A model generated the notes under the pieces. The model made no database searches. It worked only from the letters and a program-made list of their open reading frames with translations, and was not told where the DNA came from. From NCBI RefSeq assembly GCF_030936135.1, contig NC_082603.1, forward strand, positions 30,567,236-30,631,235: a stretch of DNA of 64,000 nt, read 5' to 3'. Shown piece after piece: positions 52,601-64,000 of this stretch. A program made the translations under genes and the position numbers. Numbering within the stretch: position 1 is the first letter of the stretch; each line of letters starts with the position of its first letter. This stretch comes from Gavia stellata (Eukaryota; Chordata; Aves; Gaviiformes; Gaviidae).

Positions 52601-55600
52601 GACTAATGTAAAACGCATTAACACTAATGGGGGAACAGGGTGTGGGGAGGAAACTCCCAGCCCTTTGAGCCCCAGGAGGTTGTTTCGATGATGCGCGGTG
52701 TTTGCCGAGCCGTAAGATGCTCTTCGGTGCTGGGCTTACCTGCGGACCGGGACCCATGGGGCCCATCCCTCGTGGAGGATTCATCCTTTGCATGGGGCCG
52801 CCCATGTTAGGGTGCCCTGTTGGGAGGAAAGCAGGGGCGTTACACGGCACAGCAGCCACTTCGGGTCCCAAATTAACAGCTAACGAGAAATATCAATGTT
52901 CAAGCCTGCTCCGCTGGGTTTACCTTGCTGTCGCGTGGGATCCATCGAATTGGGCAGCAACGGCTGTGTACCGGGAACGGCGCCCGGGGGCTGTGAAAAC
53001 AAGGGGAGGAAGATTAAAGAAAATAGTGATTGCTAAAATGCAGCCTACAGAGAGAGATTTGGGTCAAGGCTTTAGGCTTTCAGGGGGCTCCTCGGTGTGC
53101 TCCCTGGGATGCACCCCCCCTCCTGCCGCAGCACGACTGGCGGCTGCCCGAGCATCCCGCATCCCGCTGCATCCCACTGCATCCTGAATCCCGGGCATCT
53201 TCCTACAGCCTCCGGGCGTTTGCCTCCTCTTTCCTTTCGCAGACACCCTCTAAAAACCAAACGAGGAGCCAGCGTTTCCTCCTCTCCCCGCAGGCTGTGT
53301 GCCGTCCAGCTGCCGAGTTTTAGGGGAGCCGGGGAAAGCCCGGGCTGCACGGGGCAGAGGCGTCAAAGCCGGCAGGGAAAGGAGACGGGCAGTGCGGCTC
53401 CCCGGTTTTTACACAGCACCAGGGCCAAACCATACAGGTTACAGCGATTCATCGGCTGCCGACGGGGAGATGCTCCATTTGCAGCAGACCAGCGTTTGGA
53501 CCCGTCCCCACGCAGGCAGGAGGGGAAGGCGGATGCTCCCCCCTCCCCAAACCCAGCTCTGCTCAGGACATGAGGCTATTTAAAGTTCAAAGGCTGCTCC
53601 GAACAGATAAAGGGGGAGAAAAACAGATAAAGGGGGAGAAAAACGCAGATACCATCTGCCTGGGGGAAGCAAACTGTAAACAGTTTTGCTACAGCGCTGC
53701 CTTTTATCTGAATACCGACACAGACAGATCCCACCGCTGGAGCACAGCGTAGGCACCAGGTGCGCACAGCCGCGCCGAGGCAGAATCTGCCCAATCCCAA
53801 TTTTTTTGCAGCTTGGAAGCTGGCAGCAGGAGGAAGATAAACCAGGGGGGTTGCAGTGATGGATATTTACACTTCTGCTGCCTGACCTTCCTGCCTGCCT
53901 ATTTACTCCTCTTGTCCCTCTGGATGCGACCAGAACCTCGCCGAGCTCTGAGTAGGTACAAAACCTGTGTTTTATATGTGGTGTTTGGGGGGAAAAAAAT
54001 TAAATCTTTCTAATTAACTTTAGCCTGGATGCTCGACCCCACTGCAGGAGCAGCCACCCCAAACGGGTCCCCTGCCTCTCCTGCCTGCCCCAGCTCAACG
54101 TGCTCACCTCCAGCGGCACTGGGGACCAGCCTGGGGTCCATTAAAACTGCCCTGTGAGAAGCTGCCGTTGATCAATACCTCGCTAAACCCGCCACCGGTG
54201 CTCGGGGCGGGAGGCTCTTCCAGCCCAGCTGGGCTTGGGGGTCCTACATCAGCCCCCCTTGAGTTTTTCTCAGCTACATCTCAGCTGTCTCTCCATCGTT
54301 TTGCAAGTTCCAGCGGTTCAGGTCTCGAATCCAGCAAGCACAGACACGAAGCAAGCTGCTACATCCTATTTCCTGACTATTCCGCTCTTTCTGCCAATGA
54401 GAGCTATATAAAAATAATGTTGTTAGCCAAAAAACAAGCTCCCAAGACAATTTGTGCAGAGTCACCTTTGCTACTCAACGGAATTACAGGTTTCCTTTCA
54501 TTTCTCCTTAATGACAAGTGACCTCTGGTGCGGTCATTACCCTACGGATCCGCACGGCATCGTCGGGAACGAGATGAATTCCTCGACCAAAGGCCACGCG
54601 TCCAGGCACGCGTGGGGTGGAAGCCTCCGTCCGTAAGGCCAGAAACAAACTGCCCTTGTTTAAGCTGGGATAAGAGGATAAACCCAACCCAAAAAATTCA
54701 GCAGTGGCCTGCCCTGCTTGACCCCGCCGCTGATCTAAGCGCTCGGTCAACCCAGCAGCAGGATTATCTCCATCCCTTTAATTTTCTGCGATTGCAGGGA
54801 AAATCCAGCCGGGCAGCGAGCCTGGGGCATGGCACGGCCGCGCTGAAACCACCACAAATAAAAAAAATAAACAGCAGCACATGCCCCACCGCCGCTTACA
54901 CCCTGGGTATGCCCGAACCTCAAAAAAAAATAATTAAAATAAAACGGTTAGGTAACACTTGATGCTCCAGCACCGAGAAAACGGAGGATGCCCGAGGGAG
55001 GCGATGCCTCCCATCCAAACCCAAGGAGCACCTGCAGGACACCTGGCCCTTGTCCCCCCTTCCCAAATAAAAGCCATCCCCAGGAAACCCGCCGGCACGG
55101 AGCCCGGGAGCGCAGTACCTGGTTGCCCATCCTGATGGGGGGCCGGGGACCTCCGGCGTAGCGCGGCGACATGAACGGCTGCGGGGACACAAAAGGGAGG
55201 TCAGGGCCGAGCTGCGGGGAGGCAGCACGCTCCCCACGCACGCCGGTTAGACTGTACACACTGTTTTTGGCTTTTTTTTTTTTCTGGAGACATCCTTTTT
55301 AAAAAAGTTAAGTTGCAAAATAAAAAAAAAAAAAAAAGAAAAAGGTGTCCGGAGTCCGTTTTTTAAACATTTTCTCTGTAGGTTTATTGTTTGAGAGCGT
55401 TTGACATCGGCAATACTAGGTGAGGCTGTTAAAATTAGTGCATGGGAAACCCTGAGTGTTAGATACTGTTCAAGTTTAAATATATAGAGATATATTAAAA
55501 AAAGTGGCAAATAAGCACATACAGACACGCACACACAAAAAAACCCCCAGTGCTAAGTACTGAAAAAAAAAAGAAGAAAGACTTAAAGTAACTTTTTTTT

Positions 55601-58600
55601 ACAACTGCTGCTACTAACAGAAGCTTAAAAACCCACACCAAGTTAAATTTCTCAGGCTACCTTGGGAAGGTAAAAGTCTGATACCCACGATTGACTTCTC
55701 AGTCCATTGACAACTGCACATCCAAAAAAAAAAAAAAAAAAAAAAGAAAAAAAATGGGAAAAAAACCAATACTTCGCTTCGGAGCTGGGGTGCCCGGGGG
55801 GATGCTCCCCGGGGGAGCGGGTACCCGCTGCCCAGCATGCTTATAGAGGGGAAAAAAAAAAAAAAGCAAATCGAGCGCACGTCGCGGTTCACAGCCCTAC
55901 CCATCGCTAGTGTCTTTACCTGACTGTGGGGTCCCATCATGCTGTTAGGGTTGTGGGGTGGAGGCTGTGCGTGTGGCGAGGGCTGTGACCCAGGCGGTCC
56001 CTGTGAGGTCAGACAGTAGAAGGAGGTTATAGATTAGCACATGAAAGCGCAGAAAGAGCTAAAAAAAGGATTGACGGGTGGACCTGTTTTGTCGGGGAGT
56101 CAGTTCTCCCGTTTTTCATTTTTTTTTTTCCTTTTTGTTTTTTCTCCTCTTTTTAATTGAGTTTCTATTCATTTGCAGCTGAACAATGAATAATGATATA
56201 TGCAAAAAAAAAAAAAAAATTAAAAATCAGAACATCTGTCAAAATACAGCAGCCACATTGACGGTAAACGGTCCGGTAGTTCAACCAAGTCTGCAATGAT
56301 AAACACACAGGGAAACACTTTGCAAGGGCGTGCAACGAGAAAGAAAAAATATGCAGGAGAGGACCAGAGAGGTTGGGGGGAATACAAAAAACACCCCCAA
56401 ACCAAAAAAAATATCGTTTTCTCCTCTCTCATCCCAAAGGTTGGAGACACCTCTGGGTTTGCTTTTTTTTGACCGTGGTTCAGTGGAGGAGCTGGAGCGA
56501 GCGCAGAGGACGAGGAGCACGTCCCAGCTCGCGCCTGGGCAGCGTTTGGCCGGCACAAGCGGGGCTGCATCGCCAGCCAGTACGGAAGCAACATCATTCC
56601 TCGAGGTGGATTCCCTACGGATGCGAGTAAAATGGCTTGCGAGCAAAGAAAGGATGTCTAGGGGAAAAAAGGAGAGATTAGTCGGTGCAGGTTTAAGGCT
56701 GCAATGCAGCAGCCACTGACATTTTGGGCTTGAACGCCCACTTATTTTTTTTTTAATTTCCCTTAAAAGCACGAAATGAAAATTTGCTTGGAAAAACCTC
56801 AAGCTCAGTGCAAGAATACACCGGTGCGTGTTAACGTAAGGTAAAAAAAAAAAGTATTTTTTGAGTCAAAGGAGGTGTAACCCGTAGAGAAAGCAAACGA
56901 GCTTTGTCAGTAGGTGATGGGAAGCGATGGCAGGCTCCAGGACCGGCGCCGGAGCAGATGTTCTCTACCTGCCTCGTTACTAATTTCAACAAGTGTTCGC
57001 CTTCTAGCTGCTGCCAGCAATGGCATGGTTTGTTACCATGAGCAATTTTCTTAATTAACAGACATTAATTAGCCATTTAGCAATTTTGCAAGCATTTGTT
57101 TAGCAGCTTTCCTAAACATGAATACCACTGTGATAATGGTACTGATTAGAGGGTCCCCTAATTAACAGTACAGGGAAGGAAAATTGAAATCACATAAATT
57201 AAAAAGGGAGGGGAAGTTAATGAAGGCAGGACATATTTGCACCTGCAAATCTTTTGTACAGCGGAAACTTGAGTGCAATGTAAATAAAGTAAGAGGGTGG
57301 GTTTTTTTTTTTTCCTTTTTTTTTTTTATTTGAACGGTTCGGCGGCGAGATGGAGCCAAGCGGATTTAAACCAACAGCCTCCTGCCAGCCTCCCGGCTCC
57401 AGCCGCTGCGCCCGGGGAATCAAGTCCCACCATTTACACCACCATTTATTCTCCAGGAGCCGAAGGCACCCAGCCCCTGCCCCTCCTGCCCGGCGAACCT
57501 CGTCTGGAAGAGGTCACAGCACCTCAGGACAACCCTCCCGGTGCCAACACAACTGCCTTCTCCATCCACGTCCCACCAGAGCGGAGAAGACAAACCTCTG
57601 TGGTCCAACTGTAGCATCAACCTCCTCTAGAAGTCCTCTCCACACATGAAACTTGACTGGCTTTTGCTTCTGAGGTGGCTAACTCACTCTGTCCGAATGC
57701 AAACCGCACCAGGGCAGCAGCCACCTCCCCGCCCGGGTTCACGGGGGACAGCACCCCCCAATGAGGTCTGGCCACCACCAAAGCCCTTCCTACACACCAC
57801 AGCTGCAGGATTTGGGGTAGGGAAGACTGGCAGAGGTGAAGGGGTGATGAAACCAAGCGGAAGGGCAAACCCAGGACTCGCAGTGGCCAACCCTCAAGTC
57901 CCATCAACGCAAGAGTCAACAGGTCCTCCACGACGCCTGCCTTGCTGCGCTGCGAGGAGGAGGTCTGGTTATCCAGGTACTGACCGGACAGGCATGCGGA
58001 CCCCTCCCTGACGTTATTAAACCCCTGATCAAACCTCTGACGTCCTCTCTCTCGTACGCCCCGGCATGTGAGGGTGTGGGGTTACCAGGTACCGAATGCA
58101 CGGGGGACACGGCCACCTACACGCATCGCGTCTGGGCCCGGAGGTGATGCTTTGGGTCTGCATTTAGAGCCTCAGCGCAAGCAGCGTTTGGTTATTGTAA
58201 AAAAAGCGTCTATAAGACAGGGCAGCATTTTCAGCAGAGAAAAATCCCCCCCGGCAATCAGATCCAGAGAACATCAGTTGTTTGTGCTCTGAGTGCATCC
58301 TCCGGAGCGTGGTCCTGCCCCACCGCCCCAAGGCTGCTCCCCGGAATGCTCCAGGCTCCGGTGCCGCTGCATCCTTGCCATTGCATTATCCCAAGTGGTA
58401 CTGCTCCCAGCAGAGACTTCTGGATAACGTGACTGCAGACGCCCAGCTCCTGCAAACGTCTTGGCAGGCAGAGAGGAGCCGAAAGGGGCTTTTTTTCTTT
58501 TTTTTCTCTCCTTTTCTTGCTTTTTCAAAACAGCAATGAGCAGCAGCATCCGAAACACTCGCTCCGGGCTGCAACCGCCGCGGCCCCCTCCCGCGCCCCC

Positions 58601-61600
58601 ACGGCATGGCTGCTCTGCTCCGTCAGAAACGCAGACCCTCTGGATATTATTATCTCCATAAATATTTGCAGATGTTTCAGGGCTGGGACCTGCCTTCGGC
58701 CGGGAACGCCGGCCGGATCGGTTGCTTTTTCGCACGGGTTTCCCTCGCTGCAGAAGAAGCGGCAGATGATCCCGATGGATCACGGCGGTTGAGACAAGTG
58801 TTTTGCAGAGATTACACGTGGGTTCCAACCAACAGAACAACCCTTTTTTCTTAAAAAATGTGTATTTAGCAGTTATTAACTAGTGCTGTTACAAGAGGAG
58901 GCTGAACGCACGCATCGTCCTCCTTCCTCCCCACCACCTCCCTCCAGATCCCAAATGCCCAAGCGCTGCATCCCCGCAGCAGAGCTCCATCCGACACGCT
59001 GTGCCGGACCTGCTCTGCAGTTAATTCACTCTCATCTCAAGACCAGCACTCTCCCCAACCACAGAAACCCCATCATCTCTCAAGTTCTCTTTTTTTTTCT
59101 TTCTTTTTTTTTTTTTTTTGCTATTTTTTTTTCCAAACTGGATGCCTTTCACAGGGGGTTACTCTTCACCTTCCTGTAGCTGCCTCAAAAAAACACCCAA
59201 CAACCAACCCCAAACAGCTAAAATGGCATTAGAGGAAACGGTTTCCGACAGCTCTCGGTGCCCCAGCCTCCTCTCTGCTTCATTTTTTTCTCCCCTCTAC
59301 ACTACGAGGACTTTAAAAGCCCAACCTGGCCTGTCAGACGACCAAAGTTTGCTGCTGCTGCTGCTTTCTAAGGGGAGTTTCCAGGCGATCAGGTTATTTC
59401 CACTCCATCTTTCACGAGCTCGACTCCTCAAACTTCTTGTAAAATATTAAAGATGGAAAATGGCACAAGCGATCATAGCTCTGCGTGTGTCAATTTATGT
59501 TTCCAGCGTAATTCACCACAAATGGATCATGGTTTATAGGCTACATACTTTCAGCTAATGGGGGAGTTTTTCTATTTAAAAACATTTTCAAGCACCTCTG
59601 GGGGTGGCAGAACAATACAGGATGGTACGAGAAGGCAAAGCATCGCTGCCACGAGACACCGACAGTTTAGAGTTAGCATAGGAAGGCATCTTGTGTTTTA
59701 AAATACCTGCCCCTGCCTACTGGTTTAGACATCAGAAAATACTAAAATAAATTAGATGGAGATTAATTAAAGACGTGCCTGGGTTTATTGGATAGGAGCT
59801 TCATTCCTACCGAAGGAGAGGGAAGTTTTGCAAGTCGTCAACAAAAAAATAAGATATCCCTGAAGGAGCCTATAGGAGAGATGCTCCATGTGCCCTCGAG
59901 AGGAGGACCACAGTCGCCTTCCAGTGCGTGGTGCTGGGTGAAGACCCAACCGCACCTTCCCAAGAGAGGGCAAGGCAAGGCAAGGCAAGGCAAGGCAAGA
60001 CAAGGCAGGGCAAGGCAAGGCAAGGCAAGGCAAGGCAAGGCAGGGCAAGGCAGGGCAAGGCAAGGCAGGGCAAGGCAAGGCAAGGCAAGGCAAGGCAAGG
60101 CAAGGCAGGCCAAGTTCCCCTGCAGACGGCGGAAGGCAGCCGTGGGCAGAAGCTCTGCCTCGCCTGCAGCTGGGGCTCCCAACTGCAGAAGCCTGGTTTT
60201 AAGGAATATGTTAAACACAAGCTCTTCAGGAAACAAACCCGTGTCAGCCGGAGCCAAGAACAGTCACCTCCATCTGGCTGGAGCACCCGAGAGAAAGTTG
60301 ACTGCAAATCCCACCATATGCTCCAGACGCTCGGTACAAAAGCCTCGGGCATCCTACTAAACTTCCAGAAAAAAAAAACTTTCTCCGATGCTTGTTTTTC
60401 CTTTCCTCCAGCTCGTAAGCCACCTTCCTTCAAACCCTGCCTGGTGCAAGGCAGGCACCGAGCTCTGCCCCAGGATTTTGGGAAGGACAGCCTGGTTTTG
60501 TGGCTCTCGTGCCACCTCGCTGGAGCTGGCTTACCATAGCTGGTGGCACCTGCGGAGCGGTGGCAAATCCCACCGAGACGTCAGGAAAGCCGAGCAGGGG
60601 GAAAATGGTGGCATCCAAGGAGGGAGCAGGACAACATGGACACTGTCCTATTACCACTGGCTTTACCATCCTCAGTCCCGTGGGAAACCTCACCCAAAGA
60701 GCTGTGCCCCAGGTTGCGGGGAGAAGAGGCGGGGAGGGCAGGGGATGTAGGGGGGAGCCCCCCAGGCTCCGGAGCCCCCCGTCCTCCCCGGCTCCCGAGG
60801 TCTCTCTGCATTAGGGGGCAGTGTGGGAACACAGAGCAGCCGGCGCTTTGTTTTGGTGCATCTCGGCGCCGAGCCGCTGATGCATAGCTAACGCAGCCAC
60901 CGACATTGATTTATGGTCAACTTTCCATTTCATCAGCGTGCGGGGTACGGGGCGGCGCGGGGAGTTTGCACGGGGGAGAGGAGGCATGGCCGTGGCAGGG
61001 GGCTCAGACTGCATCCCCCCCTGTTTATTTAGTGGTAGGAAGGTGTGGTATTAATTGCTTTCAATTTTTAATTTTCCTTTCCACATTTCCCTGGCACCCC
61101 CTTGCCCCTCCTTTGAGGGAGCTGCACCCCGGCATCAATCCAGCTTTCAAAACAAAAGCAGGAACGCCTCCGATGACCTTTCGGAGGATGAGCAGAGGGT
61201 TTGTTTGCTCATCTCAAAGGGACAAAGAGAGAGATTTAAATGAAAGCATCTACCCACGCTGGCAGTCAACCGGGCCACCTTTTGTCCGGAGCGCAGCCCG
61301 ATGCCGTGCTGCCGGCTGGCACCACGCAACGCCCCGGCAACCCAAGGGCGCCCAGGGCCTCTCCTTTCCCATCATTTTGGGAAGGTTTTGGGAGACTCTG
61401 CAGGCTGCATTTGCCTTGGCCCCCAGCCCGAAGGTCACTGCGGAGCCCCAGCACGAGGAAGGGACTCTCCCTGTAAGAGGGCAGCTGTGGACAGGCGCTG
61501 CAGCCTGAGCTCTTCCTCTCTTCTCCCCTTCCCGGCGCGACACTTCTCCACGCTCGCCCCCGTGGGTTTTTGGGCCACTAGCTCCCAGGAATGGTCCGTA

Positions 61601-64000
61601 TCGTTTTTTCACTTTGCCAAACAGCGGCACACATCTGAATGCGCAGGGCTGGGGGGCGGGTCAGGCACCCCCAGGGCGGCAGCATGGCGTTTCTGCAACC
61701 TGAGCTTTGCTGGCGACTCCCTTCTCAGCTCCTGGCGTGATGCCCCACCACGCCAGGATAGGATCAGGCCCTCTAAAACCTTTCAAAAACCCATGCCTGC
61801 TATCCTCAGGGATATCCCTGCAGGTCCCTGGTGCCTGCAGTATGGTGCAGAAGAGCGAGATGCTGAAACCCCCGAGCCCTCTCCATCCTCCGGTCTCCTG
61901 GCACAGGGAAGGCACTGGCTGGGTGGTACCACCAGGAACCTCACCCACTCCCACAGCTGGCACACCAAGGGTCAGGGAGAAGTCCTTTGCATCTCCTGTG
62001 GCCTTTTTGGTTTTGTCCTCTTAAGCTCAGCACTTTAATTTCCTACAGACATAAGAAATTACCTCCAAGCTGCGACCAGCTCGCCACCCAGCCGCCAGCC
62101 CACCTCTGCAAGAGCTGGTCTCCAGCACCTCCTGAAGCTGGAATGAGCTCCAGCACCGGCAATAAATCAGACGGGCTTTCAGGGGAGGGGATGTTCAGAC
62201 TGTGTTAAAAGGTGGGATTTTTCTTCTCCCCTCCTCCTCTCCATCCCCAGGGCTGGGAGGAGAAACCAGATGTTGGAGGGCTTTCAGGAAAGGCAGGCTC
62301 TTGAGATGTCACATGTGAGCCATGTGCATCGCATCCGTCCTCTCTTCCCTCCGGCAGCGCTGGGGACAGGCAGCAACCCTGTGCATGACACCTGCACGGG
62401 TGCCATTACCCCTACTGGGTTTTCAGGACAACCCCCCCCTCCAAAGGTCCTAAGAAAGCAGGGCTGCTTGGAGCCCCCCTTCCCCAGCGGCTCCTGGTCC
62501 GGCCGCGCGAGAGTTTGGGAGCTGGGATGGGTCGTTTGCTCCTGAATTGGACCCTCAGCGCAAAAATGCTACAGGAGGGCAGAAAGGAAAGCAGGGGGGA
62601 GAGCTTGGAGGCTGTCAACGGGAAGAGTCGAGACGGGAGCATGCACAGCACGTCTGGGAAGACGTGATTCCTCTTCCTCACCTTCCCCTCTCGGGGAAAG
62701 CCAACCCATACTCTTGAAGCCTTGCCCTAACTTCGTGCCAGTTTTGCAGCCCTCGCAGCTCTGTGTGAAAAAGAAGCCCGAAAGGACAGTCATCATCAGG
62801 ACTTTTGGAGACACGTTTGTTGGAAGCAGCAGCTTGGCACTGGAATTGCTGGCAGCAGCTATGACCTGTGAGATAGCATCTCTGCTGTTGGCTTCACCCC
62901 GTGCCGCCGAGTGCTGCTACAAGATTCGCCTGTTTTAGGGTTCCCGATCAATATCGGATATTCTTACTTTGTCAGAAGCATGTTCAGGAAATGGGATCTC
63001 TCTAAAAAAACAAGGACAGGACCCTCCTTCCCCCTTCTCATACACACGCAGACGGCGATATCAGGCTCAGATATCGCCACAATAAATCACAAGCGCCTTA
63101 TCGAGTCCGCCTGTCTACTGCCCGAGAAGTTCTCCCGTGTACAAATCACAAGCCCAGATAAAAAAAAAAAAAAAAACTGCTTGCCAAAACAAATATTCCT
63201 TTCAACTCTTATCCCATTTGTTACACGAGCAAGTGTTTCTTCCTCAAGAAGGAAGATTTTAATGCACCGAGAGCTTATGCCGCTGCAAACCGCTGCGGCT
63301 CACGCCGTGCAAAGATATTCCAGAGAAACTCAAAAAAGCCCCCACGGTTCAAGTTCTGAAAACTCCTTTTCTGTGTGCTTGTCGAGATCCTTTCCATCAG
63401 CGTCACTCCAAACATACGTTTCCCCCTCCTCGGTCGGAGCTAGGGGTGGGAGAAGGAAGGAGCGAGGAGACTTTGGGGACTTTGCAAGGTATTTGCTTAC
63501 AAGGTGCCTCCACAGCATTCGGGGAGTTGGCTGGAGCCCGCTCCTGCCTGCAGCCGCAGCCAGCATTTGTTAATGCTTTCAGTGATTGCATTTGGAAAAA
63601 ATCAAGCGGTTAACCAGAGGGGGAGGAAAAGTTTCAGGAATCAAAATCCAGAATGTTTTCAATTATGCACGTCTGTTAGGACCGGAGAACAAATACAATC
63701 TCAACCCAAACACAAACCAAGCAGCTTTGGAAAAAACCATCGGTTGTAAATACACAGTAACCTCTTCGAGGAAGAAAGAAATTCGCTTTAAGGCCACAAA
63801 AAATAGAAAGCAAACGTGGAAGAACAGCAGAACAGGAGTTATTCCTAGACAGGTCAGCTACGCAAGCATGCTGCTTCCCTAGCATCCCCTTGGAAAAAAA
63901 ACCACAGGCACGACAGCGCTGACACCCAGAGCGTAAGCGAACACGTGCGCGGTGTGGAGGCGAGCGTCGGGAGGAGCGGCAGCCTACCTGGAAGAAACCG
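46633..64000 (-). CDS. SSBP3: single-stranded DNA-binding protein 3, C-terminal 14 coding exons (partial)
   Basis: Nuclear co-regulator that stabilises LDB1 and LIM-homeodomain complexes. Exons in order: 64000-63988 (cut by the window), 56000-55920, 55178-55119, 52990-52924, 52816-52740, 49844-49780, 49670-49622, 49291-49256, 49041-48987, 48494-48424, 47884-47806, 47558-47530, 47344-47243, 46662-46633. All phases fit, giving about 270 C-terminal residues of about 388. The product is the Pro/Gly/Met-rich region: [101 protein letters not shown], ending MTMSV. The LUFS/LisH dimerisation domain lies upstream, outside. Near-identity to mammalian SSBP3 as I recall it separates it from SSBP2 and SSBP4. 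Confidence 0.95.
47530..47558 (-). CDS. SSBP3: SSBP3 29-nt microexon
   Basis: Encodes the end of [11 protein letters not shown], phase 1 to 0. Acceptor CCCCTGTGCAG, donor GTAAGT. It is too short to appear as an independent open frame. Confidence 0.9.
48270..48423. promoter_or_regulatory. AT-rich intronic island next to an SSBP3 exon
   Basis: Sequence with repeated TTAAT, AATTAA and ATTATG cores directly downstream of the 48424-48494 exon, sharply different from the GC-rich intron further on. It may be a conserved element or a splicing enhancer. No function can be read directly. Confidence 0.35.
49256..49291 (-). CDS. SSBP3: SSBP3 36-nt microexon
   Basis: Twelve codons, [12 protein letters not shown], phase 0 both sides, with acceptor CTCTCTATAG and donor GTGAGT. 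Short exons are the rule in this gene's 3' half. Confidence 0.9.
53602..53641 (+). repeat. perfect 20-bp tandem duplication
   Basis: AACAGATAAAGGGGGAGAAA occurs twice in direct succession in an SSBP3 intron, with an AGATAA GATA-type site in each copy. Confidence 0.9.
55119..55178 (-). CDS. SSBP3: SSBP3 60-nt in-frame exon (cassette candidate)
   Basis: Phase 0 on both sides, 20 codons ([19 protein letters not shown] plus a leading Pro). Skipping would keep the frame; a human isoform 20 residues shorter is known to me from recall. Confidence 0.85.
55724..55745 (+). repeat. A-tract
   Basis: A run of about 22 A in an SSBP3 intron, followed by further A-rich sequence; no SINE body is attached that I can see. 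Confidence 0.8.
55920..56000 (-). CDS. SSBP3: SSBP3 81-nt in-frame exon (cassette candidate)
   Basis: Phase 0 on both sides and 27 codons. As I recall, a human SSBP3 isoform is 27 residues shorter, which fits skipping of this exon. Acceptor CCTCACAG, donor GTAAAG. Confidence 0.85.
56970..57290. promoter_or_regulatory. candidate conserved enhancer in SSBP3 intron
   Basis: About 300 bp with TTAATTAA, ATTAATTAG and CTAATTAAC homeodomain-type palindromes, CAATTTTGCAAG and balanced base composition, set in GC-rich or homopolymer-rich intron. It resembles developmental conserved non-coding elements. This is inference from composition and motifs only. Confidence 0.4.
59968..60114 (+). repeat. AAGGC pentanucleotide minisatellite
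   Basis: About 29 copies of a 5-bp unit (AAGGC) with occasional variants (AAGAC, AGGGC). The unit has no stop codon in any frame, so both strands are open throughout, giving repeated Gln-Gly-Lys-Ala-Arg or Leu-Pro-Cys-Leu-Ala peptides. Confidence 0.95.

Larger units (their letters stand above)
56001..63987 (-). other. SSBP3 large intron (8 kb)
   Basis: It contains no coding exon I can support. It holds a 5-bp minisatellite (59968-60114), many T/A homopolymers (for example 57301-57328, 58492-58508, 59091-59135), and AT-rich non-coding islands at about 56970-57290 and 59440-59640, plus a possible conserved block at 60835-60960. Confidence 0.6.

Noticed and set aside
59785-60539. Long open frames with repeated GKARQ or LPCLA peptides on both strands
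   Set aside because: Explained entirely by the stop-free 5-bp minisatellite.
61301-62038. 245-codon plus-strand open frame
   Set aside because: In the large SSBP3 intron, no recognisable domain, typical chance frame in GC-rich DNA.

Overview
The window is vertebrate nuclear DNA, almost certainly from a bird. It holds intron-split genes with GT/AG borders, one decayed CR1 LINE (the dominant avian/reptilian retrotransposon), few other repeats, short introns and GC-rich flanks. Four genes in the order CDCP2 - CYB5RL - MRPL37 - SSBP3 reproduce the conserved block known from human 1p32.3. There is nothing prokaryotic here, and no CRISPR array, virus, rRNA or tRNA gene was seen. All exon models below were built by hand from open frames, splice signals and codon phase; every multi-exon chain closes in frame.

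Layout: (1) 2469-5854, plus strand: a five-exon, 258-residue secreted class I cytokine receptor. It has a signal peptide, a two-domain cytokine-receptor module with WSEWS, and neither an Ig domain nor a membrane segment. I do not know this gene from the mammalian block, and it is the most interesting item in the window. (2) 11621-18572, minus strand: CDCP2, with a signal peptide, three CUB domains, an isolated ZP-N module and a C-terminal hydrophobic segment with no tail. (3) 23862-36001, minus strand: CYB5RL, a flavin NADH-cytochrome b5 reductase-like protein, with a CR1 copy lying antisense in an intron. (4) 36216-40281, plus strand: MRPL37, a mitochondrial ribosomal protein that shares a 214-bp CpG-rich head-to-head promoter with CYB5RL. 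(5) 44670 to beyond the right edge, minus strand: SSBP3, the 3' UTR and the last fourteen coding exons, encoding the Pro/Gly/Met-rich C-terminal 270 residues. The 5' exons with the LUFS domain lie outside.

The genes are not a pathway. CYB5RL and MRPL37 are housekeeping-type genes tied by one promoter, while SSBP3 is a developmental co-regulator partnering LDB1 and LIM-homeodomain factors. The SSBP3 introns and the flanks of CDCP2 contain several AT-rich, TAAT-rich islands in otherwise GC-rich DNA that look like conserved non-coding enhancers. Simple repeats include a 5-bp minisatellite in the large SSBP3 intron, a TG/TA microsatellite in CDCP2 intron 1 and many A/T homopolymers.
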